This document shows positions 8,146 through 16,010 of a DNA stretch of 64,000 nucleotides, one piece after another. The stretch lies in NCBI GenBank assembly GCA_041573795.1, contig JBFFQB010000002.1, forward strand, positions 1-64,000. Reading direction: 5' to 3'. Source of the stretch: E44-bin32 sp041573795. Its GTDB lineage: Bacteria; Chloroflexota; Anaerolineae; Anaerolineales; E44-bin32. The notes under the pieces were generated by a model. It was given only the letters and a program-made list of their open reading frames with translations. It made no database searches and was not told the DNA's origin. Both the position numbers and the translations under genes were made by a program. Every line of letters starts with the position of its first letter. Within the stretch, counting starts at the first letter, position 1.

Positions 8146-9762
8146 GTGGCGAAAATCGTTACGGTCGATCAGATGGTGGCGATCGAAAAGGAAGCAGTTA
8201 AAGCTGGTCTCTCGTATGATCAGATGATGGAGAATGCCGGTCAATCGGTCGCCCAGCACATACTCGCCACTTGGCCTGAAGCTGCCAAATCTAGAATTCT
8301 TATCGTCGTCGGACCCGGCAACAATGGCGGTGATGGTCTGGTGGCAGGCTACTTTCTTGCCGAAGCTGGGGCAGACGTCTCGTTCTACTTGCTTAAGGAT
8401 AGAGATGAAAATGACGCCAACTATGCGCGTGTGCGCGCAGCGAAGGCGCAAATTGTGCACATGGCAGAGGATCCGAAGTTCCGACTTCTGAAGGATCAAC
8501 TCCAAAAATCAGATATCCTGATTGATGGTTTATTAGGTACTGGGTTCAAGCTACCGCTGCGCGGAGAGGCGCAAAAACTACTCCGGGCGACGAAGCAATT
8601 TTGCGATGAAATCGAGAATGAACTCCTGGTTGCAGCCATCGATTGTCCATCAGGCCTGGATTGCGATACGGGTGTGGCTGCAAGCGAATGCATCTCAGCA
8701 GATCTTACGGTAACACTGGCGGCCGTGAAGGTTGGCTTGCTTGAGCTTCCTGCTGTCGCGTTAATCGGGGACGTCGTCGTTGGCGATATTGGATTGGGGG
8801 AGATCGGGTTGGAGCTCGACGACATAGCGATGGAGATGATGGACTTGTCGCTTGCAAAGGCATGGCTCCCACGGCGATCGAAAATTTCACATAAGGGTAC
8901 ATTTGGTCGCACGCTCATTGTTGCGGGATCACTGCCATATCCTGGAGCGGCGGTTCTCGCCGCCAAGGGAGCCTACCGCAGCGGTGTCGGTCTGGTTACG
9001 CTGGCTGTACCTGGACCGATTTATCAACCGCTGGTTGGTGTCATGCCTGAAGCTACATGGATCCAGCTACCGCATGAAGATGGATCCATTGCTCGTGGTG
9101 CTGTGCAGGAGCTCGGCGAGGCATTATCAAGATCGCAGTCATTATTGGTCGGACCTGGATTTGGCTTGCACCCTCAAAGTCAGGAGTTTCTGCAAGGGCT
9201 CTTCCAGGGTGAAAACTCCGGCGGTCAAGCTCAAAGCCAAAAGAGCGTTCGGATCGGGAAAGACGAAGTACAACTTCCTCCAACTGTTATTGATGCGGAC
9301 GTGTTAAAACTTCTCGCGAAGATATCCGGCTGGCATAAATTGATCCCGGATCAGAGTGTTCTCACCCCACATCCAGGCGAGATGAGCGTACTGACCGGCC
9401 TCACGGTAGATCAAATTCAACGGGACCGTATTAAAGTCGCAAGAGATTGGGCGGAGAAGTGGGGGCATATTGTCGTGTTGAAGGGGGCACATTCCATTGT
9501 TGCCAGCCCCGCAGGGAACGTTATGGTTATTGCGATCGCCAGCGCTGCGCTTGCGAAGGCGGGGACGGGTGATGTTCTGGCAGGTGTTATTGCGAGCTTG
9601 ATCGCGCAGGGCATGCCGCCTTATAAGGCAGCGGCTTTCGGTGCCTACCTACACGCGCGAGCAGGCGTGCTTGCGGCCGAAATTTACGGATCAACGGTAA
9701 GCGTGCTCGCATCGGACGTTGCGAACACGCTACCTGAGGTCTTCGCTGAACTTGAGGTTTAG
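8146..9762 (+). CDS. nnr: Bifunctional NAD(P)H-hydrate epimerase / ADP-dependent dehydratase
   Basis: 538 residues from GTG 8146, which has GGAGGAG 7 nt upstream. A longer frame to 8041 would overlap the aor gene and has no family similarity. Residues 1-~225 form the YjeF_N epimerase (VVGPGNNGGDGLVAG, DGLLGTGF, AIDCPSGLDCDTG). The rest is the ribokinase-like dehydratase (VAGSLPYPGAAVLAAKGAYR, LVGPGFG, LTPHPGEM, KAGTGDVLAG). Together they repair hydrated NAD(P)H. It ends before a bidirectional terminator. Confidence 0.96.
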   Translation: MAKIVTVDQMVAIEKEAVKAGLSYDQMMENAGQSVAQHILATWPEAAKSRILIVVGPGNNGGDGLVAGYFLAEAGADVSFYLLKDRDENDANYARVRAAKAQIVHMAEDPKFRLLKDQLQKSDILIDGLLGTGFKLPLRGEAQKLLRATKQFCDEIENELLVAAIDCPSGLDCDTGVAASECISADLTVTLAAVKVGLLELPAVALIGDVVVGDIGLGEIGLELDDIAMEMMDLSLAKAWLPRRSKISHKGTFGRTLIVAGSLPYPGAAVLAAKGAYRSGVGLVTLAVPGPIYQPLVGVMPEATWIQLPHEDGSIARGAVQELGEALSRSQSLLVGPGFGLHPQSQEFLQGLFQGENSGGQAQSQKSVRIGKDEVQLPPTVIDADVLKLLAKISGWHKLIPDQSVLTPHPGEMSVLTGLTVDQIQRDRIKVARDWAEKWGHIVVLKGAHSIVASPAGNVMVIAIASAALAKAGTGDVLAGVIASLIAQGMPPYKAAAFGAYLHARAGVLAAEIYGSTVSVLASDVANTLPEVFAELEV

Positions 9763-9786
9763 TGAGGATCACAGCGTGTGGATAAT

Positions 9787-9816
9787 AAAAAGCGCGTCTA
9801 CGCAACGCGCTTTTTT
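9787..9816. terminator. Bidirectional intrinsic terminator
   Basis: An 11-bp stem AAAAAGCGCGT / ACGCGCTTTTT with a 7-nt loop lies between the convergent nnr and YtxH-like genes. Flanking A and T runs serve both strands. Confidence 0.9.
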
Positions 9817-9838
9817 ATGTTGATCGCTAGCTCTTAAT

Positions 9839-10180
9839 CTATTCTTCTGCTAGCTCGTCCTTCTTCTTTCGAGCGGCTTTTTTCCCACTCTCAACAGCTT
9901 TTTCGATCTTGGTCTTTTGTTCCTCAAGGATTACTTGACCACGCTTTTGAAGGTCTTCGGCCTTCGAACGGGCTTCCTTGGCCATTTCTTCAGCCTTGGC
10001 GCGCGTCTCTGCGGCTGTTTGTTCAACCTGGTCTTTTAATTCGATCCCCTTATCGCGGATGATCGTGCGGGTTTCCTCACCTGATTGAGGAGCGAGAAGG
10101 AGCGCAACAGCCGCTCCAACCAATCCCCCAATAACGAAACCTGAAACAAAAGAGCCAAAATCCCCATTACGGTCGGACAT
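9839..10180 (-). CDS. YtxH domain protein
   Basis: 113 residues from ATG 10180, which has GGAGAG 7 nt upstream; an in-frame TTG at 10198 lacks such a site. One N-terminal TM segment with glycines (FVIGGLVGAAVALLLAPQSG) is followed by EETR and a long Lys/Glu/Ala-rich helix, the standard YtxH architecture. In Bacillus such proteins are linked to general stress, but the molecular role is unknown. It lies downstream of another small membrane protein on the same strand. Confidence 0.85.
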   Translation of the reverse strand: MSDRNGDFGSFVSGFVIGGLVGAAVALLLAPQSGEETRTIIRDKGIELKDQVEQTAAETRAKAEEMAKEARSKAEDLQKRGQVILEEQKTKIEKAVESGKKAARKKKDELAEE

Positions 10181-10215
10181 ATCTACACTCTCCTTCAACT
10201 TTTGAATTCAAAATT

Positions 10216-10659
10216 TTATGAGCGCCGCCTGAATCGTAGCAAATCTGCAGCACGACGGATGGCGGCGAAGGAACTGTTCATTTTTACTACCGGCTGGACC
10301 AGGTTCTTGCTGAGAAAGTGTGTCGTCCCCCTGATGGTGCCGAGGGTATCATTCGTAGAATCCAATATTGGTTTTACTTCATTCACGAGTAGATCGGTTA
10401 GCCGGGCGAGTTGAATTATCAATACGATCAGAGCAATTCCGATGAGTAGCGATTCAATCGCCATGAAGATAATCACGATGTCGCGGATGTTCTCCGTTGT
10501 CGCCGGGTTTTGAACCATGGCAATCACAGCCAAAACAACACCCGCGATGAGAATGACCAGGAATAAGCTGGCCAGAAAGACCCAGAGGCGCATATTTACA
10601 TCGCTTGTCTGGGTGGGTATATTTTCATCCGTCGATATAGGCTGGAGCTGGTCGTTCAT
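10216..10659 (-). CDS. Two-TM membrane protein of unknown function
   Basis: 147 residues. After a polar N-terminus there are two TM helices (about 25-48 and 60-85). An amphipathic tail contains VNEVKPILDSTNDTLGTIRGTTHFLS, reminiscent of DUF948-type membrane proteins, and ends in a basic RFRRRS. The ATG lies only 8 nt from a TATAAT box, so the message is probably leaderless. It is followed on the same strand by the YtxH gene, and the pair resembles envelope-stress small-protein pairs. The function is not known. Confidence 0.75.
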   Translation of the reverse strand: MNDQLQPISTDENIPTQTSDVNMRLWVFLASLFLVILIAGVVLAVIAMVQNPATTENIRDIVIIFMAIESLLIGIALIVLIIQLARLTDLLVNEVKPILDSTNDTLGTIRGTTHFLSKNLVQPVVKMNSSFAAIRRAADLLRFRRRS

Positions 10660-10667
10660 GTAGTGTG

Positions 10668-10678
10668 ATTATAGCATA
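10668..10678 (-). promoter_or_regulatory. Extended -10 promoter of the membrane-protein gene
   Basis: On the minus strand the sequence reads TATGCTATAAT: a perfect TATAAT at 10668-10673 preceded by TG plus one base. Only 8 nt separate it from the start codon at 10659, so transcription should begin at or next to the A of the ATG. Confidence 0.65.
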
Positions 10679-10692
10679 GCGAGCAGACAAGA

Positions 10693-10995
10693 TTATCTTC
10701 GGCTTTTTCGCCGTGGTATTTTCTTGCGGCCGTCTTCGGGTTCGTCGCCGGCAAGGGCGTTAAAAAGGAGGAGACCTATGAAGGCGGCCAGGATTGCTGG
10801 GAATAGGTTCAAGGATCCAACACGCAGCAGCTGCCACTCAATGAGCTCGCTTAAAACATGACCCACGAAGAAGGATAGGTTGGCCGCGATGAGATGAAGA
10901 GCCAATCGACGAGTAGAACCCCCTCTAAGGAGATGGAAGACAGCACCAATCAGGGTGGCAATTACAAAGCCTAGAAGGATTGAATGAATTGTCAT
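10693..10995 (-). CDS. Small membrane protein of unknown function
   Basis: 100 residues from ATG 10995, which overlaps the mnmA stop codon in an ATGA arrangement; the upstream extension to 11022 lies inside mnmA. Three hydrophobic segments (ILLGFVIATLIGAVFHLL, LHLIAANLSFFVGHVLSE, FPAILAAFIGLLLFNAL) are followed by a very basic tail KKIPRRKSRR. Translational coupling to mnmA is likely. I do not recognise a family. Confidence 0.7.
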   Translation of the reverse strand: MTIHSILLGFVIATLIGAVFHLLRGGSTRRLALHLIAANLSFFVGHVLSELIEWQLLRVGSLNLFPAILAAFIGLLLFNALAGDEPEDGRKKIPRRKSRR

Positions 10996-12059
10996 GTACT
11001 GATGATTCCCCCGCCCAAGCAATACTCTTCCTGATAAAAAACCGCAGCTTGACCTGGGGTGATATCTGGAAGACTTTGATGGAGTTGTACACGCAGTCGT
11101 TGGTTTGTTTCGGGGAAAAGTGTACTCATAATTTCGGCTGATTTATAACGGACTTTAGCGGTAGCTTGCGTTTCCGCCTGGGGAGGGATTCCGGCGATCC
11201 AATTACACTCTTCAACCCAAAACTCCTTCCTGCCAAGTTCAGCACGTCTACCGACAATTAAATGGTTGTTCAGATGATCTTTTTGCATTACATAGTATGG
11301 TTCCTGTGCCGAGATGCGAATACCTTTTCTCTGCCCAATCGTGTAGGAAGCTAAACCCTGGTGTGTGCCAAGCCTATTCCCAACGCTATCTATGATGGGA
11401 CCTGGAGGAGGGAGATTAGCTTGCTGGGTTTCAAGGAAGGTGCGGTAATCCATGCCGCCCAGAAAACAAAGATCCTGACTTTCACCACGATCAGCCACAG
11501 GCAGTTCATATTCGCTAGCGAGTTGACGCACTTCGCTCTTCTGCAGTTCACCTAAGGGAAAGAGGGCGTGCGCGAGCTGCTCCTGATGGAGAACGCTAAG
11601 GATGTAGGATTGGTCCTTCATACGATCCTTTGCACGCAGAAGGTAGAAGCGATTGCCTTGTGTTTCGAGCCGGGCGTAGTGCCCGGTGGCCATGTGCGAA
11701 GCGCCCATGGCGAGGGCTCGATCCAACAGGAAACCCCAACGAACCTTGCGGTTGCAGTTGAGGCAAGGGTTCGGCGTGACCCCATTCGTATAGCCTTCAA
11801 TAAAGGGATCCACTACCGTGGCTTTGAAAAGTCCTTTCGCATCCAGTGTATAGAAGGGGATGTCAAGCGTAGTCGCTACCTGTTGAGCTAGCGCCAGGTC
11901 GGCAGGTGAGCAGCAGCGATTTTGTATCGTTGGGCTTGGGTTCCAGAGGCGGAGCATCAGACCGAAGACTTCATGACCGGCAGCTTTGAGTAAGGCTGCT
12001 GCGACCGAACTATCGACACCACCGCTCATGGCGATTGCGACCCTGGTTGGTTTAATCAT
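10992..12059 (-). CDS. mnmA: tRNA-specific 2-thiouridylase MnmA
   Basis: 355 residues. The PP-loop AMSGGVDSSVAAALL (10-24) binds ATP. The catalytic cysteines are C102 (NPCLNCN) and C198 (SQDLCFLGG). MnmA thiolates U34 of tRNA Lys/Glu/Gln using sulfur delivered from a cysteine desulfurase. Its start codon overlaps the stop of the upstream cysteine desulfurase gene by 4 nt (ATGA), so sulfur donor and user are translationally coupled. Confidence 0.97.
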   Translation of the reverse strand: MIKPTRVAIAMSGGVDSSVAAALLKAAGHEVFGLMLRLWNPSPTIQNRCCSPADLALAQQVATTLDIPFYTLDAKGLFKATVVDPFIEGYTNGVTPNPCLNCNRKVRWGFLLDRALAMGASHMATGHYARLETQGNRFYLLRAKDRMKDQSYILSVLHQEQLAHALFPLGELQKSEVRQLASEYELPVADRGESQDLCFLGGMDYRTFLETQQANLPPPGPIIDSVGNRLGTHQGLASYTIGQRKGIRISAQEPYYVMQKDHLNNHLIVGRRAELGRKEFWVEECNWIAGIPPQAETQATAKVRYKSAEIMSTLFPETNQRLRVQLHQSLPDITPGQAAVFYQEEYCLGGGIIST

Positions 12060-13228
12060 GCTACCAAGCTATGGACTGAACGAAGACGATCGATAACGCC
12101 AGGAAGGGTTTGGTTGAATTGATCCACGTGCTCTGAAGTTGAACCTCGACCGAGTGTCACACGCAAGCCTCCAAGCGTCCACTCAGGCGTGAAACCAAGC
12201 GCGACCAGGATTGGGGAGGGCTCCGGGTTGCCGGTTTTACAGGCTGAACCAGAGGAGCATGCAAATCCTTCGATATCGAGCGCAGCCAGAAGTTGATTGC
12301 CATCAACGTGCTTAAACGCAAACGAAGCATGATTAGCTAATCGATGCTCTCGATGACCGGTTAAACGGACATCGGCAACATTGTCCAAAGTGGAATCAAT
12401 AATCCCATCCCGTAAAGCCGCAATGCGTGGGGTCATTTCTGGCAAAGAATCTCGAGCGAGCTGGAAGGATCTTGCGAAACCAACGATGGAAGGCACGTTT
12501 TGCGTCCCCGCGCGCGTGCCATATTCCTGGCGACCTCCTGTTTGCCCAATAATCATGATTCCGGGTAGGTGATGATATAAGGCGCCGATACCTTTAGGTC
12601 CATAGAATTTATGGGCACCCAGGGTCATGAGATCAACATTGAGTTCTTCAACATTCAGGTTCAGGTGATTCGCAGCTTGAGCGGCGTCGGTATGGAAAGG
12701 AATACCCTGTGCACGGCAAGCGGCACCGATCGCCTGGATTGGATTGATCGAGCCAATTTCGTTGTTGGCGTAAACGACGGAAACCATGGCGGTGTCTTCA
12801 GTCAGGTATTTCCCCAGCTGATCAAGTTGCACACGACCATCAGCATCCACTGGAATTAGATCGAGGGTGAAGCCGTCCTGCGCCTCGAGTTGCCGGCATG
12901 TCTCCAGGACGGACGGGTGTTCTACAGGCGTGGTCACGAGCCTATTCGCGCCAGTCTCTACCTTGCGTCGATGAGCAAGACCACGTATTGCCAGGTTGTT
13001 GCTCTCTGTTGCCCCGCTTGTAAACGTAATTTCATTAGGTTGGGCGTTGAGCAAATTCGAGACGGTTAGCCGGGATTGTTCCACAGCTGCATCGGCTCGC
13101 TGGCCAGCCCGATGGACGGACGAGGGATTGCCGTAGCTTTCGTTAAAGTAAGGCAACATTGCCTGAAGGACATCGGCATCAAGCGGGGTCGTCGCAGCGT
13201 AATCGAAGTAGATCGTTTCGTTTGCCAC
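12056..13228 (-). CDS. iscS: Cysteine desulfurase (IscS/NifS family)
   Basis: 390 residues, start GTG. The PLP-binding Lys is in LGAHKFYGPKG, and the persulfide Cys sits in FACSSGSACKTG, the class I IscS/NifS loop. It supplies sulfane sulfur for tRNA thiolation and Fe-S clusters. The downstream partner is mnmA with a 4-nt overlap, which favours a dedicated tRNA-thiolation desulfurase. No Shine-Dalgarno is visible; an extended -10 box lies 7 nt before the GTG, so the mRNA is probably leaderless. Confidence 0.95.
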   Translation of the reverse strand: MANETIYFDYAATTPLDADVLQAMLPYFNESYGNPSSVHRAGQRADAAVEQSRLTVSNLLNAQPNEITFTSGATESNNLAIRGLAHRRKVETGANRLVTTPVEHPSVLETCRQLEAQDGFTLDLIPVDADGRVQLDQLGKYLTEDTAMVSVVYANNEIGSINPIQAIGAACRAQGIPFHTDAAQAANHLNLNVEELNVDLMTLGAHKFYGPKGIGALYHHLPGIMIIGQTGGRQEYGTRAGTQNVPSIVGFARSFQLARDSLPEMTPRIAALRDGIIDSTLDNVADVRLTGHREHRLANHASFAFKHVDGNQLLAALDIEGFACSSGSACKTGNPEPSPILVALGFTPEWTLGGLRVTLGRGSTSEHVDQFNQTLPGVIDRLRSVHSLVA

Positions 13229-13235
13229 GCTGTGG

Positions 13236-13244
13236 ATTTTATCA
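13236..13244 (-). promoter_or_regulatory. Extended -10 promoter of iscS-mnmA
   Basis: The minus strand reads TGATAAAAT, with TAAAAT at 13236-13241 and the TG dinucleotide one base upstream. Seven nt separate it from the GTG start at 13228. Confidence 0.5.
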
Positions 13245-13292
13245 CGCAGCGATTTGCCTGCTGGTGCCCAGATGCAGACGAAGGCCTGGGGT

Positions 13293-13298
13293 TATAAT
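13293..13298 (+). promoter_or_regulatory. -10 box upstream of eno
   Basis: A perfect TATAAT lies 32 nt before the eno start codon. No convincing -35 element is seen at the expected distance, so the call rests on the -10 alone. Confidence 0.4.
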
Positions 13299-13330
13299 CA
13301 GGTGAAACGACTACCTGGAGGCATGGTCCG

Positions 13331-14626
13331 ATGCAGATGACGATTGAAGCCATCCATGCACGCGAAGTTCTTGACTCCCGGGGGAATCCGACAGTTGAAG
13401 TTGAGGTTGTTCTCTTTGATGGGAGCTGGGGAAGGGCGATCGTACCTTCAGGCGCTTCAACTGGAGTGCACGAAGCCCTCGAACTACGCGATGGAGAAAA
13501 GGATCGATATGGAGGGAAAGGCGTAAGGAAAGCTGTCCAGAACGTCAACGGCGAGATTGCCGAAGCATTGATCGGCTGGGATGCCTCTGATCAACGTGCG
13601 CTCGATGATGCCATGCTGGCGTTGGATGGTACTCCGAATAAATCACGCTTAGGAGCGAATGCGATCCTGGGTGTAAGTCTGGCAAATGCAAAAGCGGCTG
13701 CAAATTCATCCACACTCCCTTTGTACAGGTATTTGGGGGGCACGAATGCGCATGTGCTCCCGGTTCCTATGTTGAATATCTTGAATGGGGGGGCACATAC
13801 TGCCTGGCAGTCTACCGATGCCCAGGAGTTCATGATCATGCCGCTCGGGGCCCCATCATTTAAAGAGGCCATAAGATGGGGAGTAGAGGTCTATCACGCG
13901 CTAAAACCCGTATTGCGGACGAATGGATATACCGCTCTGGTTGGTGACGAGGGTGGCTATGCCCCTGCATTAAAAGCGAATGCTGAAGCGATCGAGTTGA
14001 TCCTTGAAGCGATCGAGAAAGCTGGGTTTAAACCAGGAGTGGATGTTGCACTGGCATTGGATCCAGCGGCTTCCGAGTTTTACCAGCAGAAGACCAAAAG
14101 CTACGTTTTGCGGACCGAAGATAAAAAGCTTACCGGAGCAGAAATGGTTGCGTTCTGGGAGGCCTGGGTGGATCAATATCCAATCGTATCAATCGAAGAT
14201 GGGCTCGCACAGGATGATTGGGATAGCTGGATCCTCATGACGGAGAGGCTTGGTGATCGATTACAAATCGTGGGCGATGACCTGCTGGTGACGAACGTCG
14301 ACCGTATTCGAACGGCAATAGAGCGAAAGGCATGTAATGCTCTATTGGTGAAAGTAAACCAGATCGGCACTTTATCAGAGACACTCGATGCGATCAAGTT
14401 GTGCAACGCTGAAGGTTGGCGGACGGTGACATCTCATCGATCGGGGGAAACTGAGGATGCTACTATTGCTGATCTGGCAGTTGCGGTCAATAGTGGCCAG
14501 ATCAAGACAGGAGCGCCAGCACGGTCCGACCGGGTAGCAAAGTATAATCAATTGTTGCGTATTGAGGATGAACTTGGGGAAGATGCACGCTATGCGGGCT
14601 GGGATGCTTTAGCTACGAAAAGTTAG
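13331..14626 (+). CDS. eno: Enolase
   Basis: 431 residues, the usual length. The start ATG has GGAGG 9 nt upstream. The N-terminal VLDSRGNPTVEVEV, the substrate loop SGASTGVHEALELRD, the metal-site Asp/Glu segments (SIEDGLAQDDW, VGDDLL) and the catalytic Lys in LVKVNQIGTLSET are all present, followed by TSHRSGETED. It catalyses 2-phosphoglycerate to phosphoenolpyruvate in the cytoplasm. It is monocistronic, between its own -10 box and a terminator. Confidence 0.98.
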   Translation: MQMTIEAIHAREVLDSRGNPTVEVEVVLFDGSWGRAIVPSGASTGVHEALELRDGEKDRYGGKGVRKAVQNVNGEIAEALIGWDASDQRALDDAMLALDGTPNKSRLGANAILGVSLANAKAAANSSTLPLYRYLGGTNAHVLPVPMLNILNGGAHTAWQSTDAQEFMIMPLGAPSFKEAIRWGVEVYHALKPVLRTNGYTALVGDEGGYAPALKANAEAIELILEAIEKAGFKPGVDVALALDPAASEFYQQKTKSYVLRTEDKKLTGAEMVAFWEAWVDQYPIVSIEDGLAQDDWDSWILMTERLGDRLQIVGDDLLVTNVDRIRTAIERKACNALLVKVNQIGTLSETLDAIKLCNAEGWRTVTSHRSGETEDATIADLAVAVNSGQIKTGAPARSDRVAKYNQLLRIEDELGEDARYAGWDALATKS

Positions 14627-14653
14627 AAACCCAATAAGTAAAGATGAAAGTAT

Positions 14654-14680
14654 GCGGCATGCGAAGAGCATGCCGCTTTT
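14654..14680 (+). terminator. Intrinsic terminator of eno
   Basis: A 9-bp GC-rich stem GCGGCATGC / GCATGCCGC with a 5-nt loop is followed by TTTTG, 28 nt after the eno stop codon. Confidence 0.85.
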
Positions 14681-14696
14681 GTTTGGCTGGTTGAAT

Positions 14697-15173
14697 TTAG
14701 ACTTCCGCCGGCTGCTTAGGTTCGTTCGCTCCCAGAACAGGAGTGGTGCAGAAGGGACATATTTGCCAGGGTAGCTCTAGCAAGTGGTTGCAGTGCTGGC
14801 AGATCTTGCGTAGTCGTGTATGGCAATTTGCGCAGGCTTGCCATTCTCTCTCAACTCGGCCGCCGCATCCAGGGCATTGACGTGTTGATTCGATACTCGC
14901 CAGTAGAGCCTCTTCTTCAAGCGCTTCCTGGTAGGCCTGCTCCAGGGTCTGGGGTGGACGAAGGATCAAGTAAATAAAAATGCCGGGGAGGTTGAGGATG
15001 GCAACAACAAATGTCGCTAGATAGTGAACCAGGCGATCTTCTGAGCGGTTGCGGATATCTCGTAGGGTCCAGAAGATCAGACTGAGCCACAAGGCGGCAA
15101 TAAAGGCGCCTGCGAAAGCTGTCAAGTAGGTGAACATTCTACTGAGCGTTGTTGCACCGAGAATTGTGTCCAT
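14697..15173 (-). CDS. Membrane zinc-ribbon protein of unknown function
   Basis: 158 residues from ATG 15173; the longer frame to 15308 runs back across the promoter and into radC. Two N-terminal TM segments (about 10-32 and 45-65) are followed by a helix rich in Glu and two zinc ribbons, CPGC...CANC and CQHC...CPFC. Such proteins are often membrane-tethered adaptors, but no specific role can be given. It is divergent from radC and shares its intergenic promoter region. Confidence 0.75.
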   Translation of the reverse strand: MDTILGATTLSRMFTYLTAFAGAFIAALWLSLIFWTLRDIRNRSEDRLVHYLATFVVAILNLPGIFIYLILRPPQTLEQAYQEALEEEALLASIESTRQCPGCGGRVEREWQACANCHTRLRKICQHCNHLLELPWQICPFCTTPVLGANEPKQPAEV

Positions 15174-15191
15174 CTGGGCTCCTGGCCGCGG

Positions 15192-15202
15192 ATTATAGCA
15201 TG
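15192..15202 (-). promoter_or_regulatory. Extended -10 promoter of the zinc-ribbon gene
   Basis: The minus strand reads CATGCTATAAT, with TATAAT at 15192-15197 and an upstream TG. A TTGCAC lies 19 nt further upstream. The start codon at 15173 is 18 nt downstream of the box. Confidence 0.55.
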
Positions 15203-15235
15203 CTCCCAGCCTTGTCGTGCAATTTTTGGACCGCT

Positions 15236-15264
15236 TTGACAGAGAGTATGCTCTCAAGTATATT
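15236..15264 (+). promoter_or_regulatory. Consensus sigma70 promoter of radC with a palindromic spacer
   Basis: A perfect TTGACA (15236-15241), a 17-nt spacer and TATATT (15259-15264). The spacer begins with GAGAGTATGCTCTC, a 5-bp inverted repeat around TATG, which could be an operator. The predicted start site is near 15271. Confidence 0.75.
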
Positions 15265-15306
15265 GCCGGAGATCGGAGGTTTATGCAGAAAGGGGGAGAA
15301 CAGGCC

Positions 15307-15999
15307 ATGAACCCAGTTTATCGGATAAAGGATATTCAGCGGGAGGATCGTCCCCGCGAGCGTCTGGCGAGTTTGGGAGCGAGCTCATTATCAAACGCAG
15401 AACTGATTGGCATTTTGATAGGCAGCGGGTTACCCGGAGTTAATGCAGTACAGCTCGGGCAACGAGTGCTGGTAGCCACGACAGGCTTGGACCAGCTGCA
15501 GCGCATTAGCCTGCATGAACTTATCCAGATCAGAGGGATTGGGAAGGCCAAGGCCATTCAAATTAAAGCTGCAATCGAGCTGGGTCGTCGCATGTCTAGC
15601 CGGATGCCCGTGGACAGGCCTCAGATACAGTCACCAGAAGATGCGGCCGAGTTGGTTCAATACGAAATGGGGGCTCTTGAGCAGGAGCATTTAAAGACGA
15701 TGCTTCTGGATACCCGTAACCGACTGCTTAAGATCGCTGAAGTATATCGGGGCACATTGAACAGTTCTCATATCCGAGTAGGAGAAGTTTTCCGGGAAGC
15801 GGTTCGATGTGGTGCTGCGGCAATCATCGTAGTCCACAACCATCCTTCCGGAGATCCAACGCCAAGTCCAGAGGATGTGGCCGTGACAAAAGTGCTTGTC
15901 GAAGCAGGAAATCTACTCGATATTGAGCTACTCGATCACTTGATCGTCGGTCAAAATTGCTTCTTGTCCTTAAAAGCGCGAGGATTGGGTTTCAGTTGA
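15307..15999 (+). CDS. radC: RadC-family JAB-domain protein
   Basis: 230 residues from ATG 15307, which has GGGGGAG 8 nt upstream. Earlier in-frame starts give family-unrelated tails, and the TTG/ATG before 15271 precede the predicted transcription start. An N-terminal HhH region (LIQIRGIGKAKAIQIKAA) is followed by the JAB metal motif HNHPSGDPTPSPEDV. The family was once tied to DNA repair, but its biochemical function is unsettled. It is the first gene of a probable pair with the peptidase 11 nt downstream. Confidence 0.93.
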   Translation: MNPVYRIKDIQREDRPRERLASLGASSLSNAELIGILIGSGLPGVNAVQLGQRVLVATTGLDQLQRISLHELIQIRGIGKAKAIQIKAAIELGRRMSSRMPVDRPQIQSPEDAAELVQYEMGALEQEHLKTMLLDTRNRLLKIAEVYRGTLNSSHIRVGEVFREAVRCGAAAIIVVHNHPSGDPTPSPEDVAVTKVLVEAGNLLDIELLDHLIVGQNCFLSLKARGLGFS

Positions 16000-16010
16000 G
16001 TGGAGCTTAA

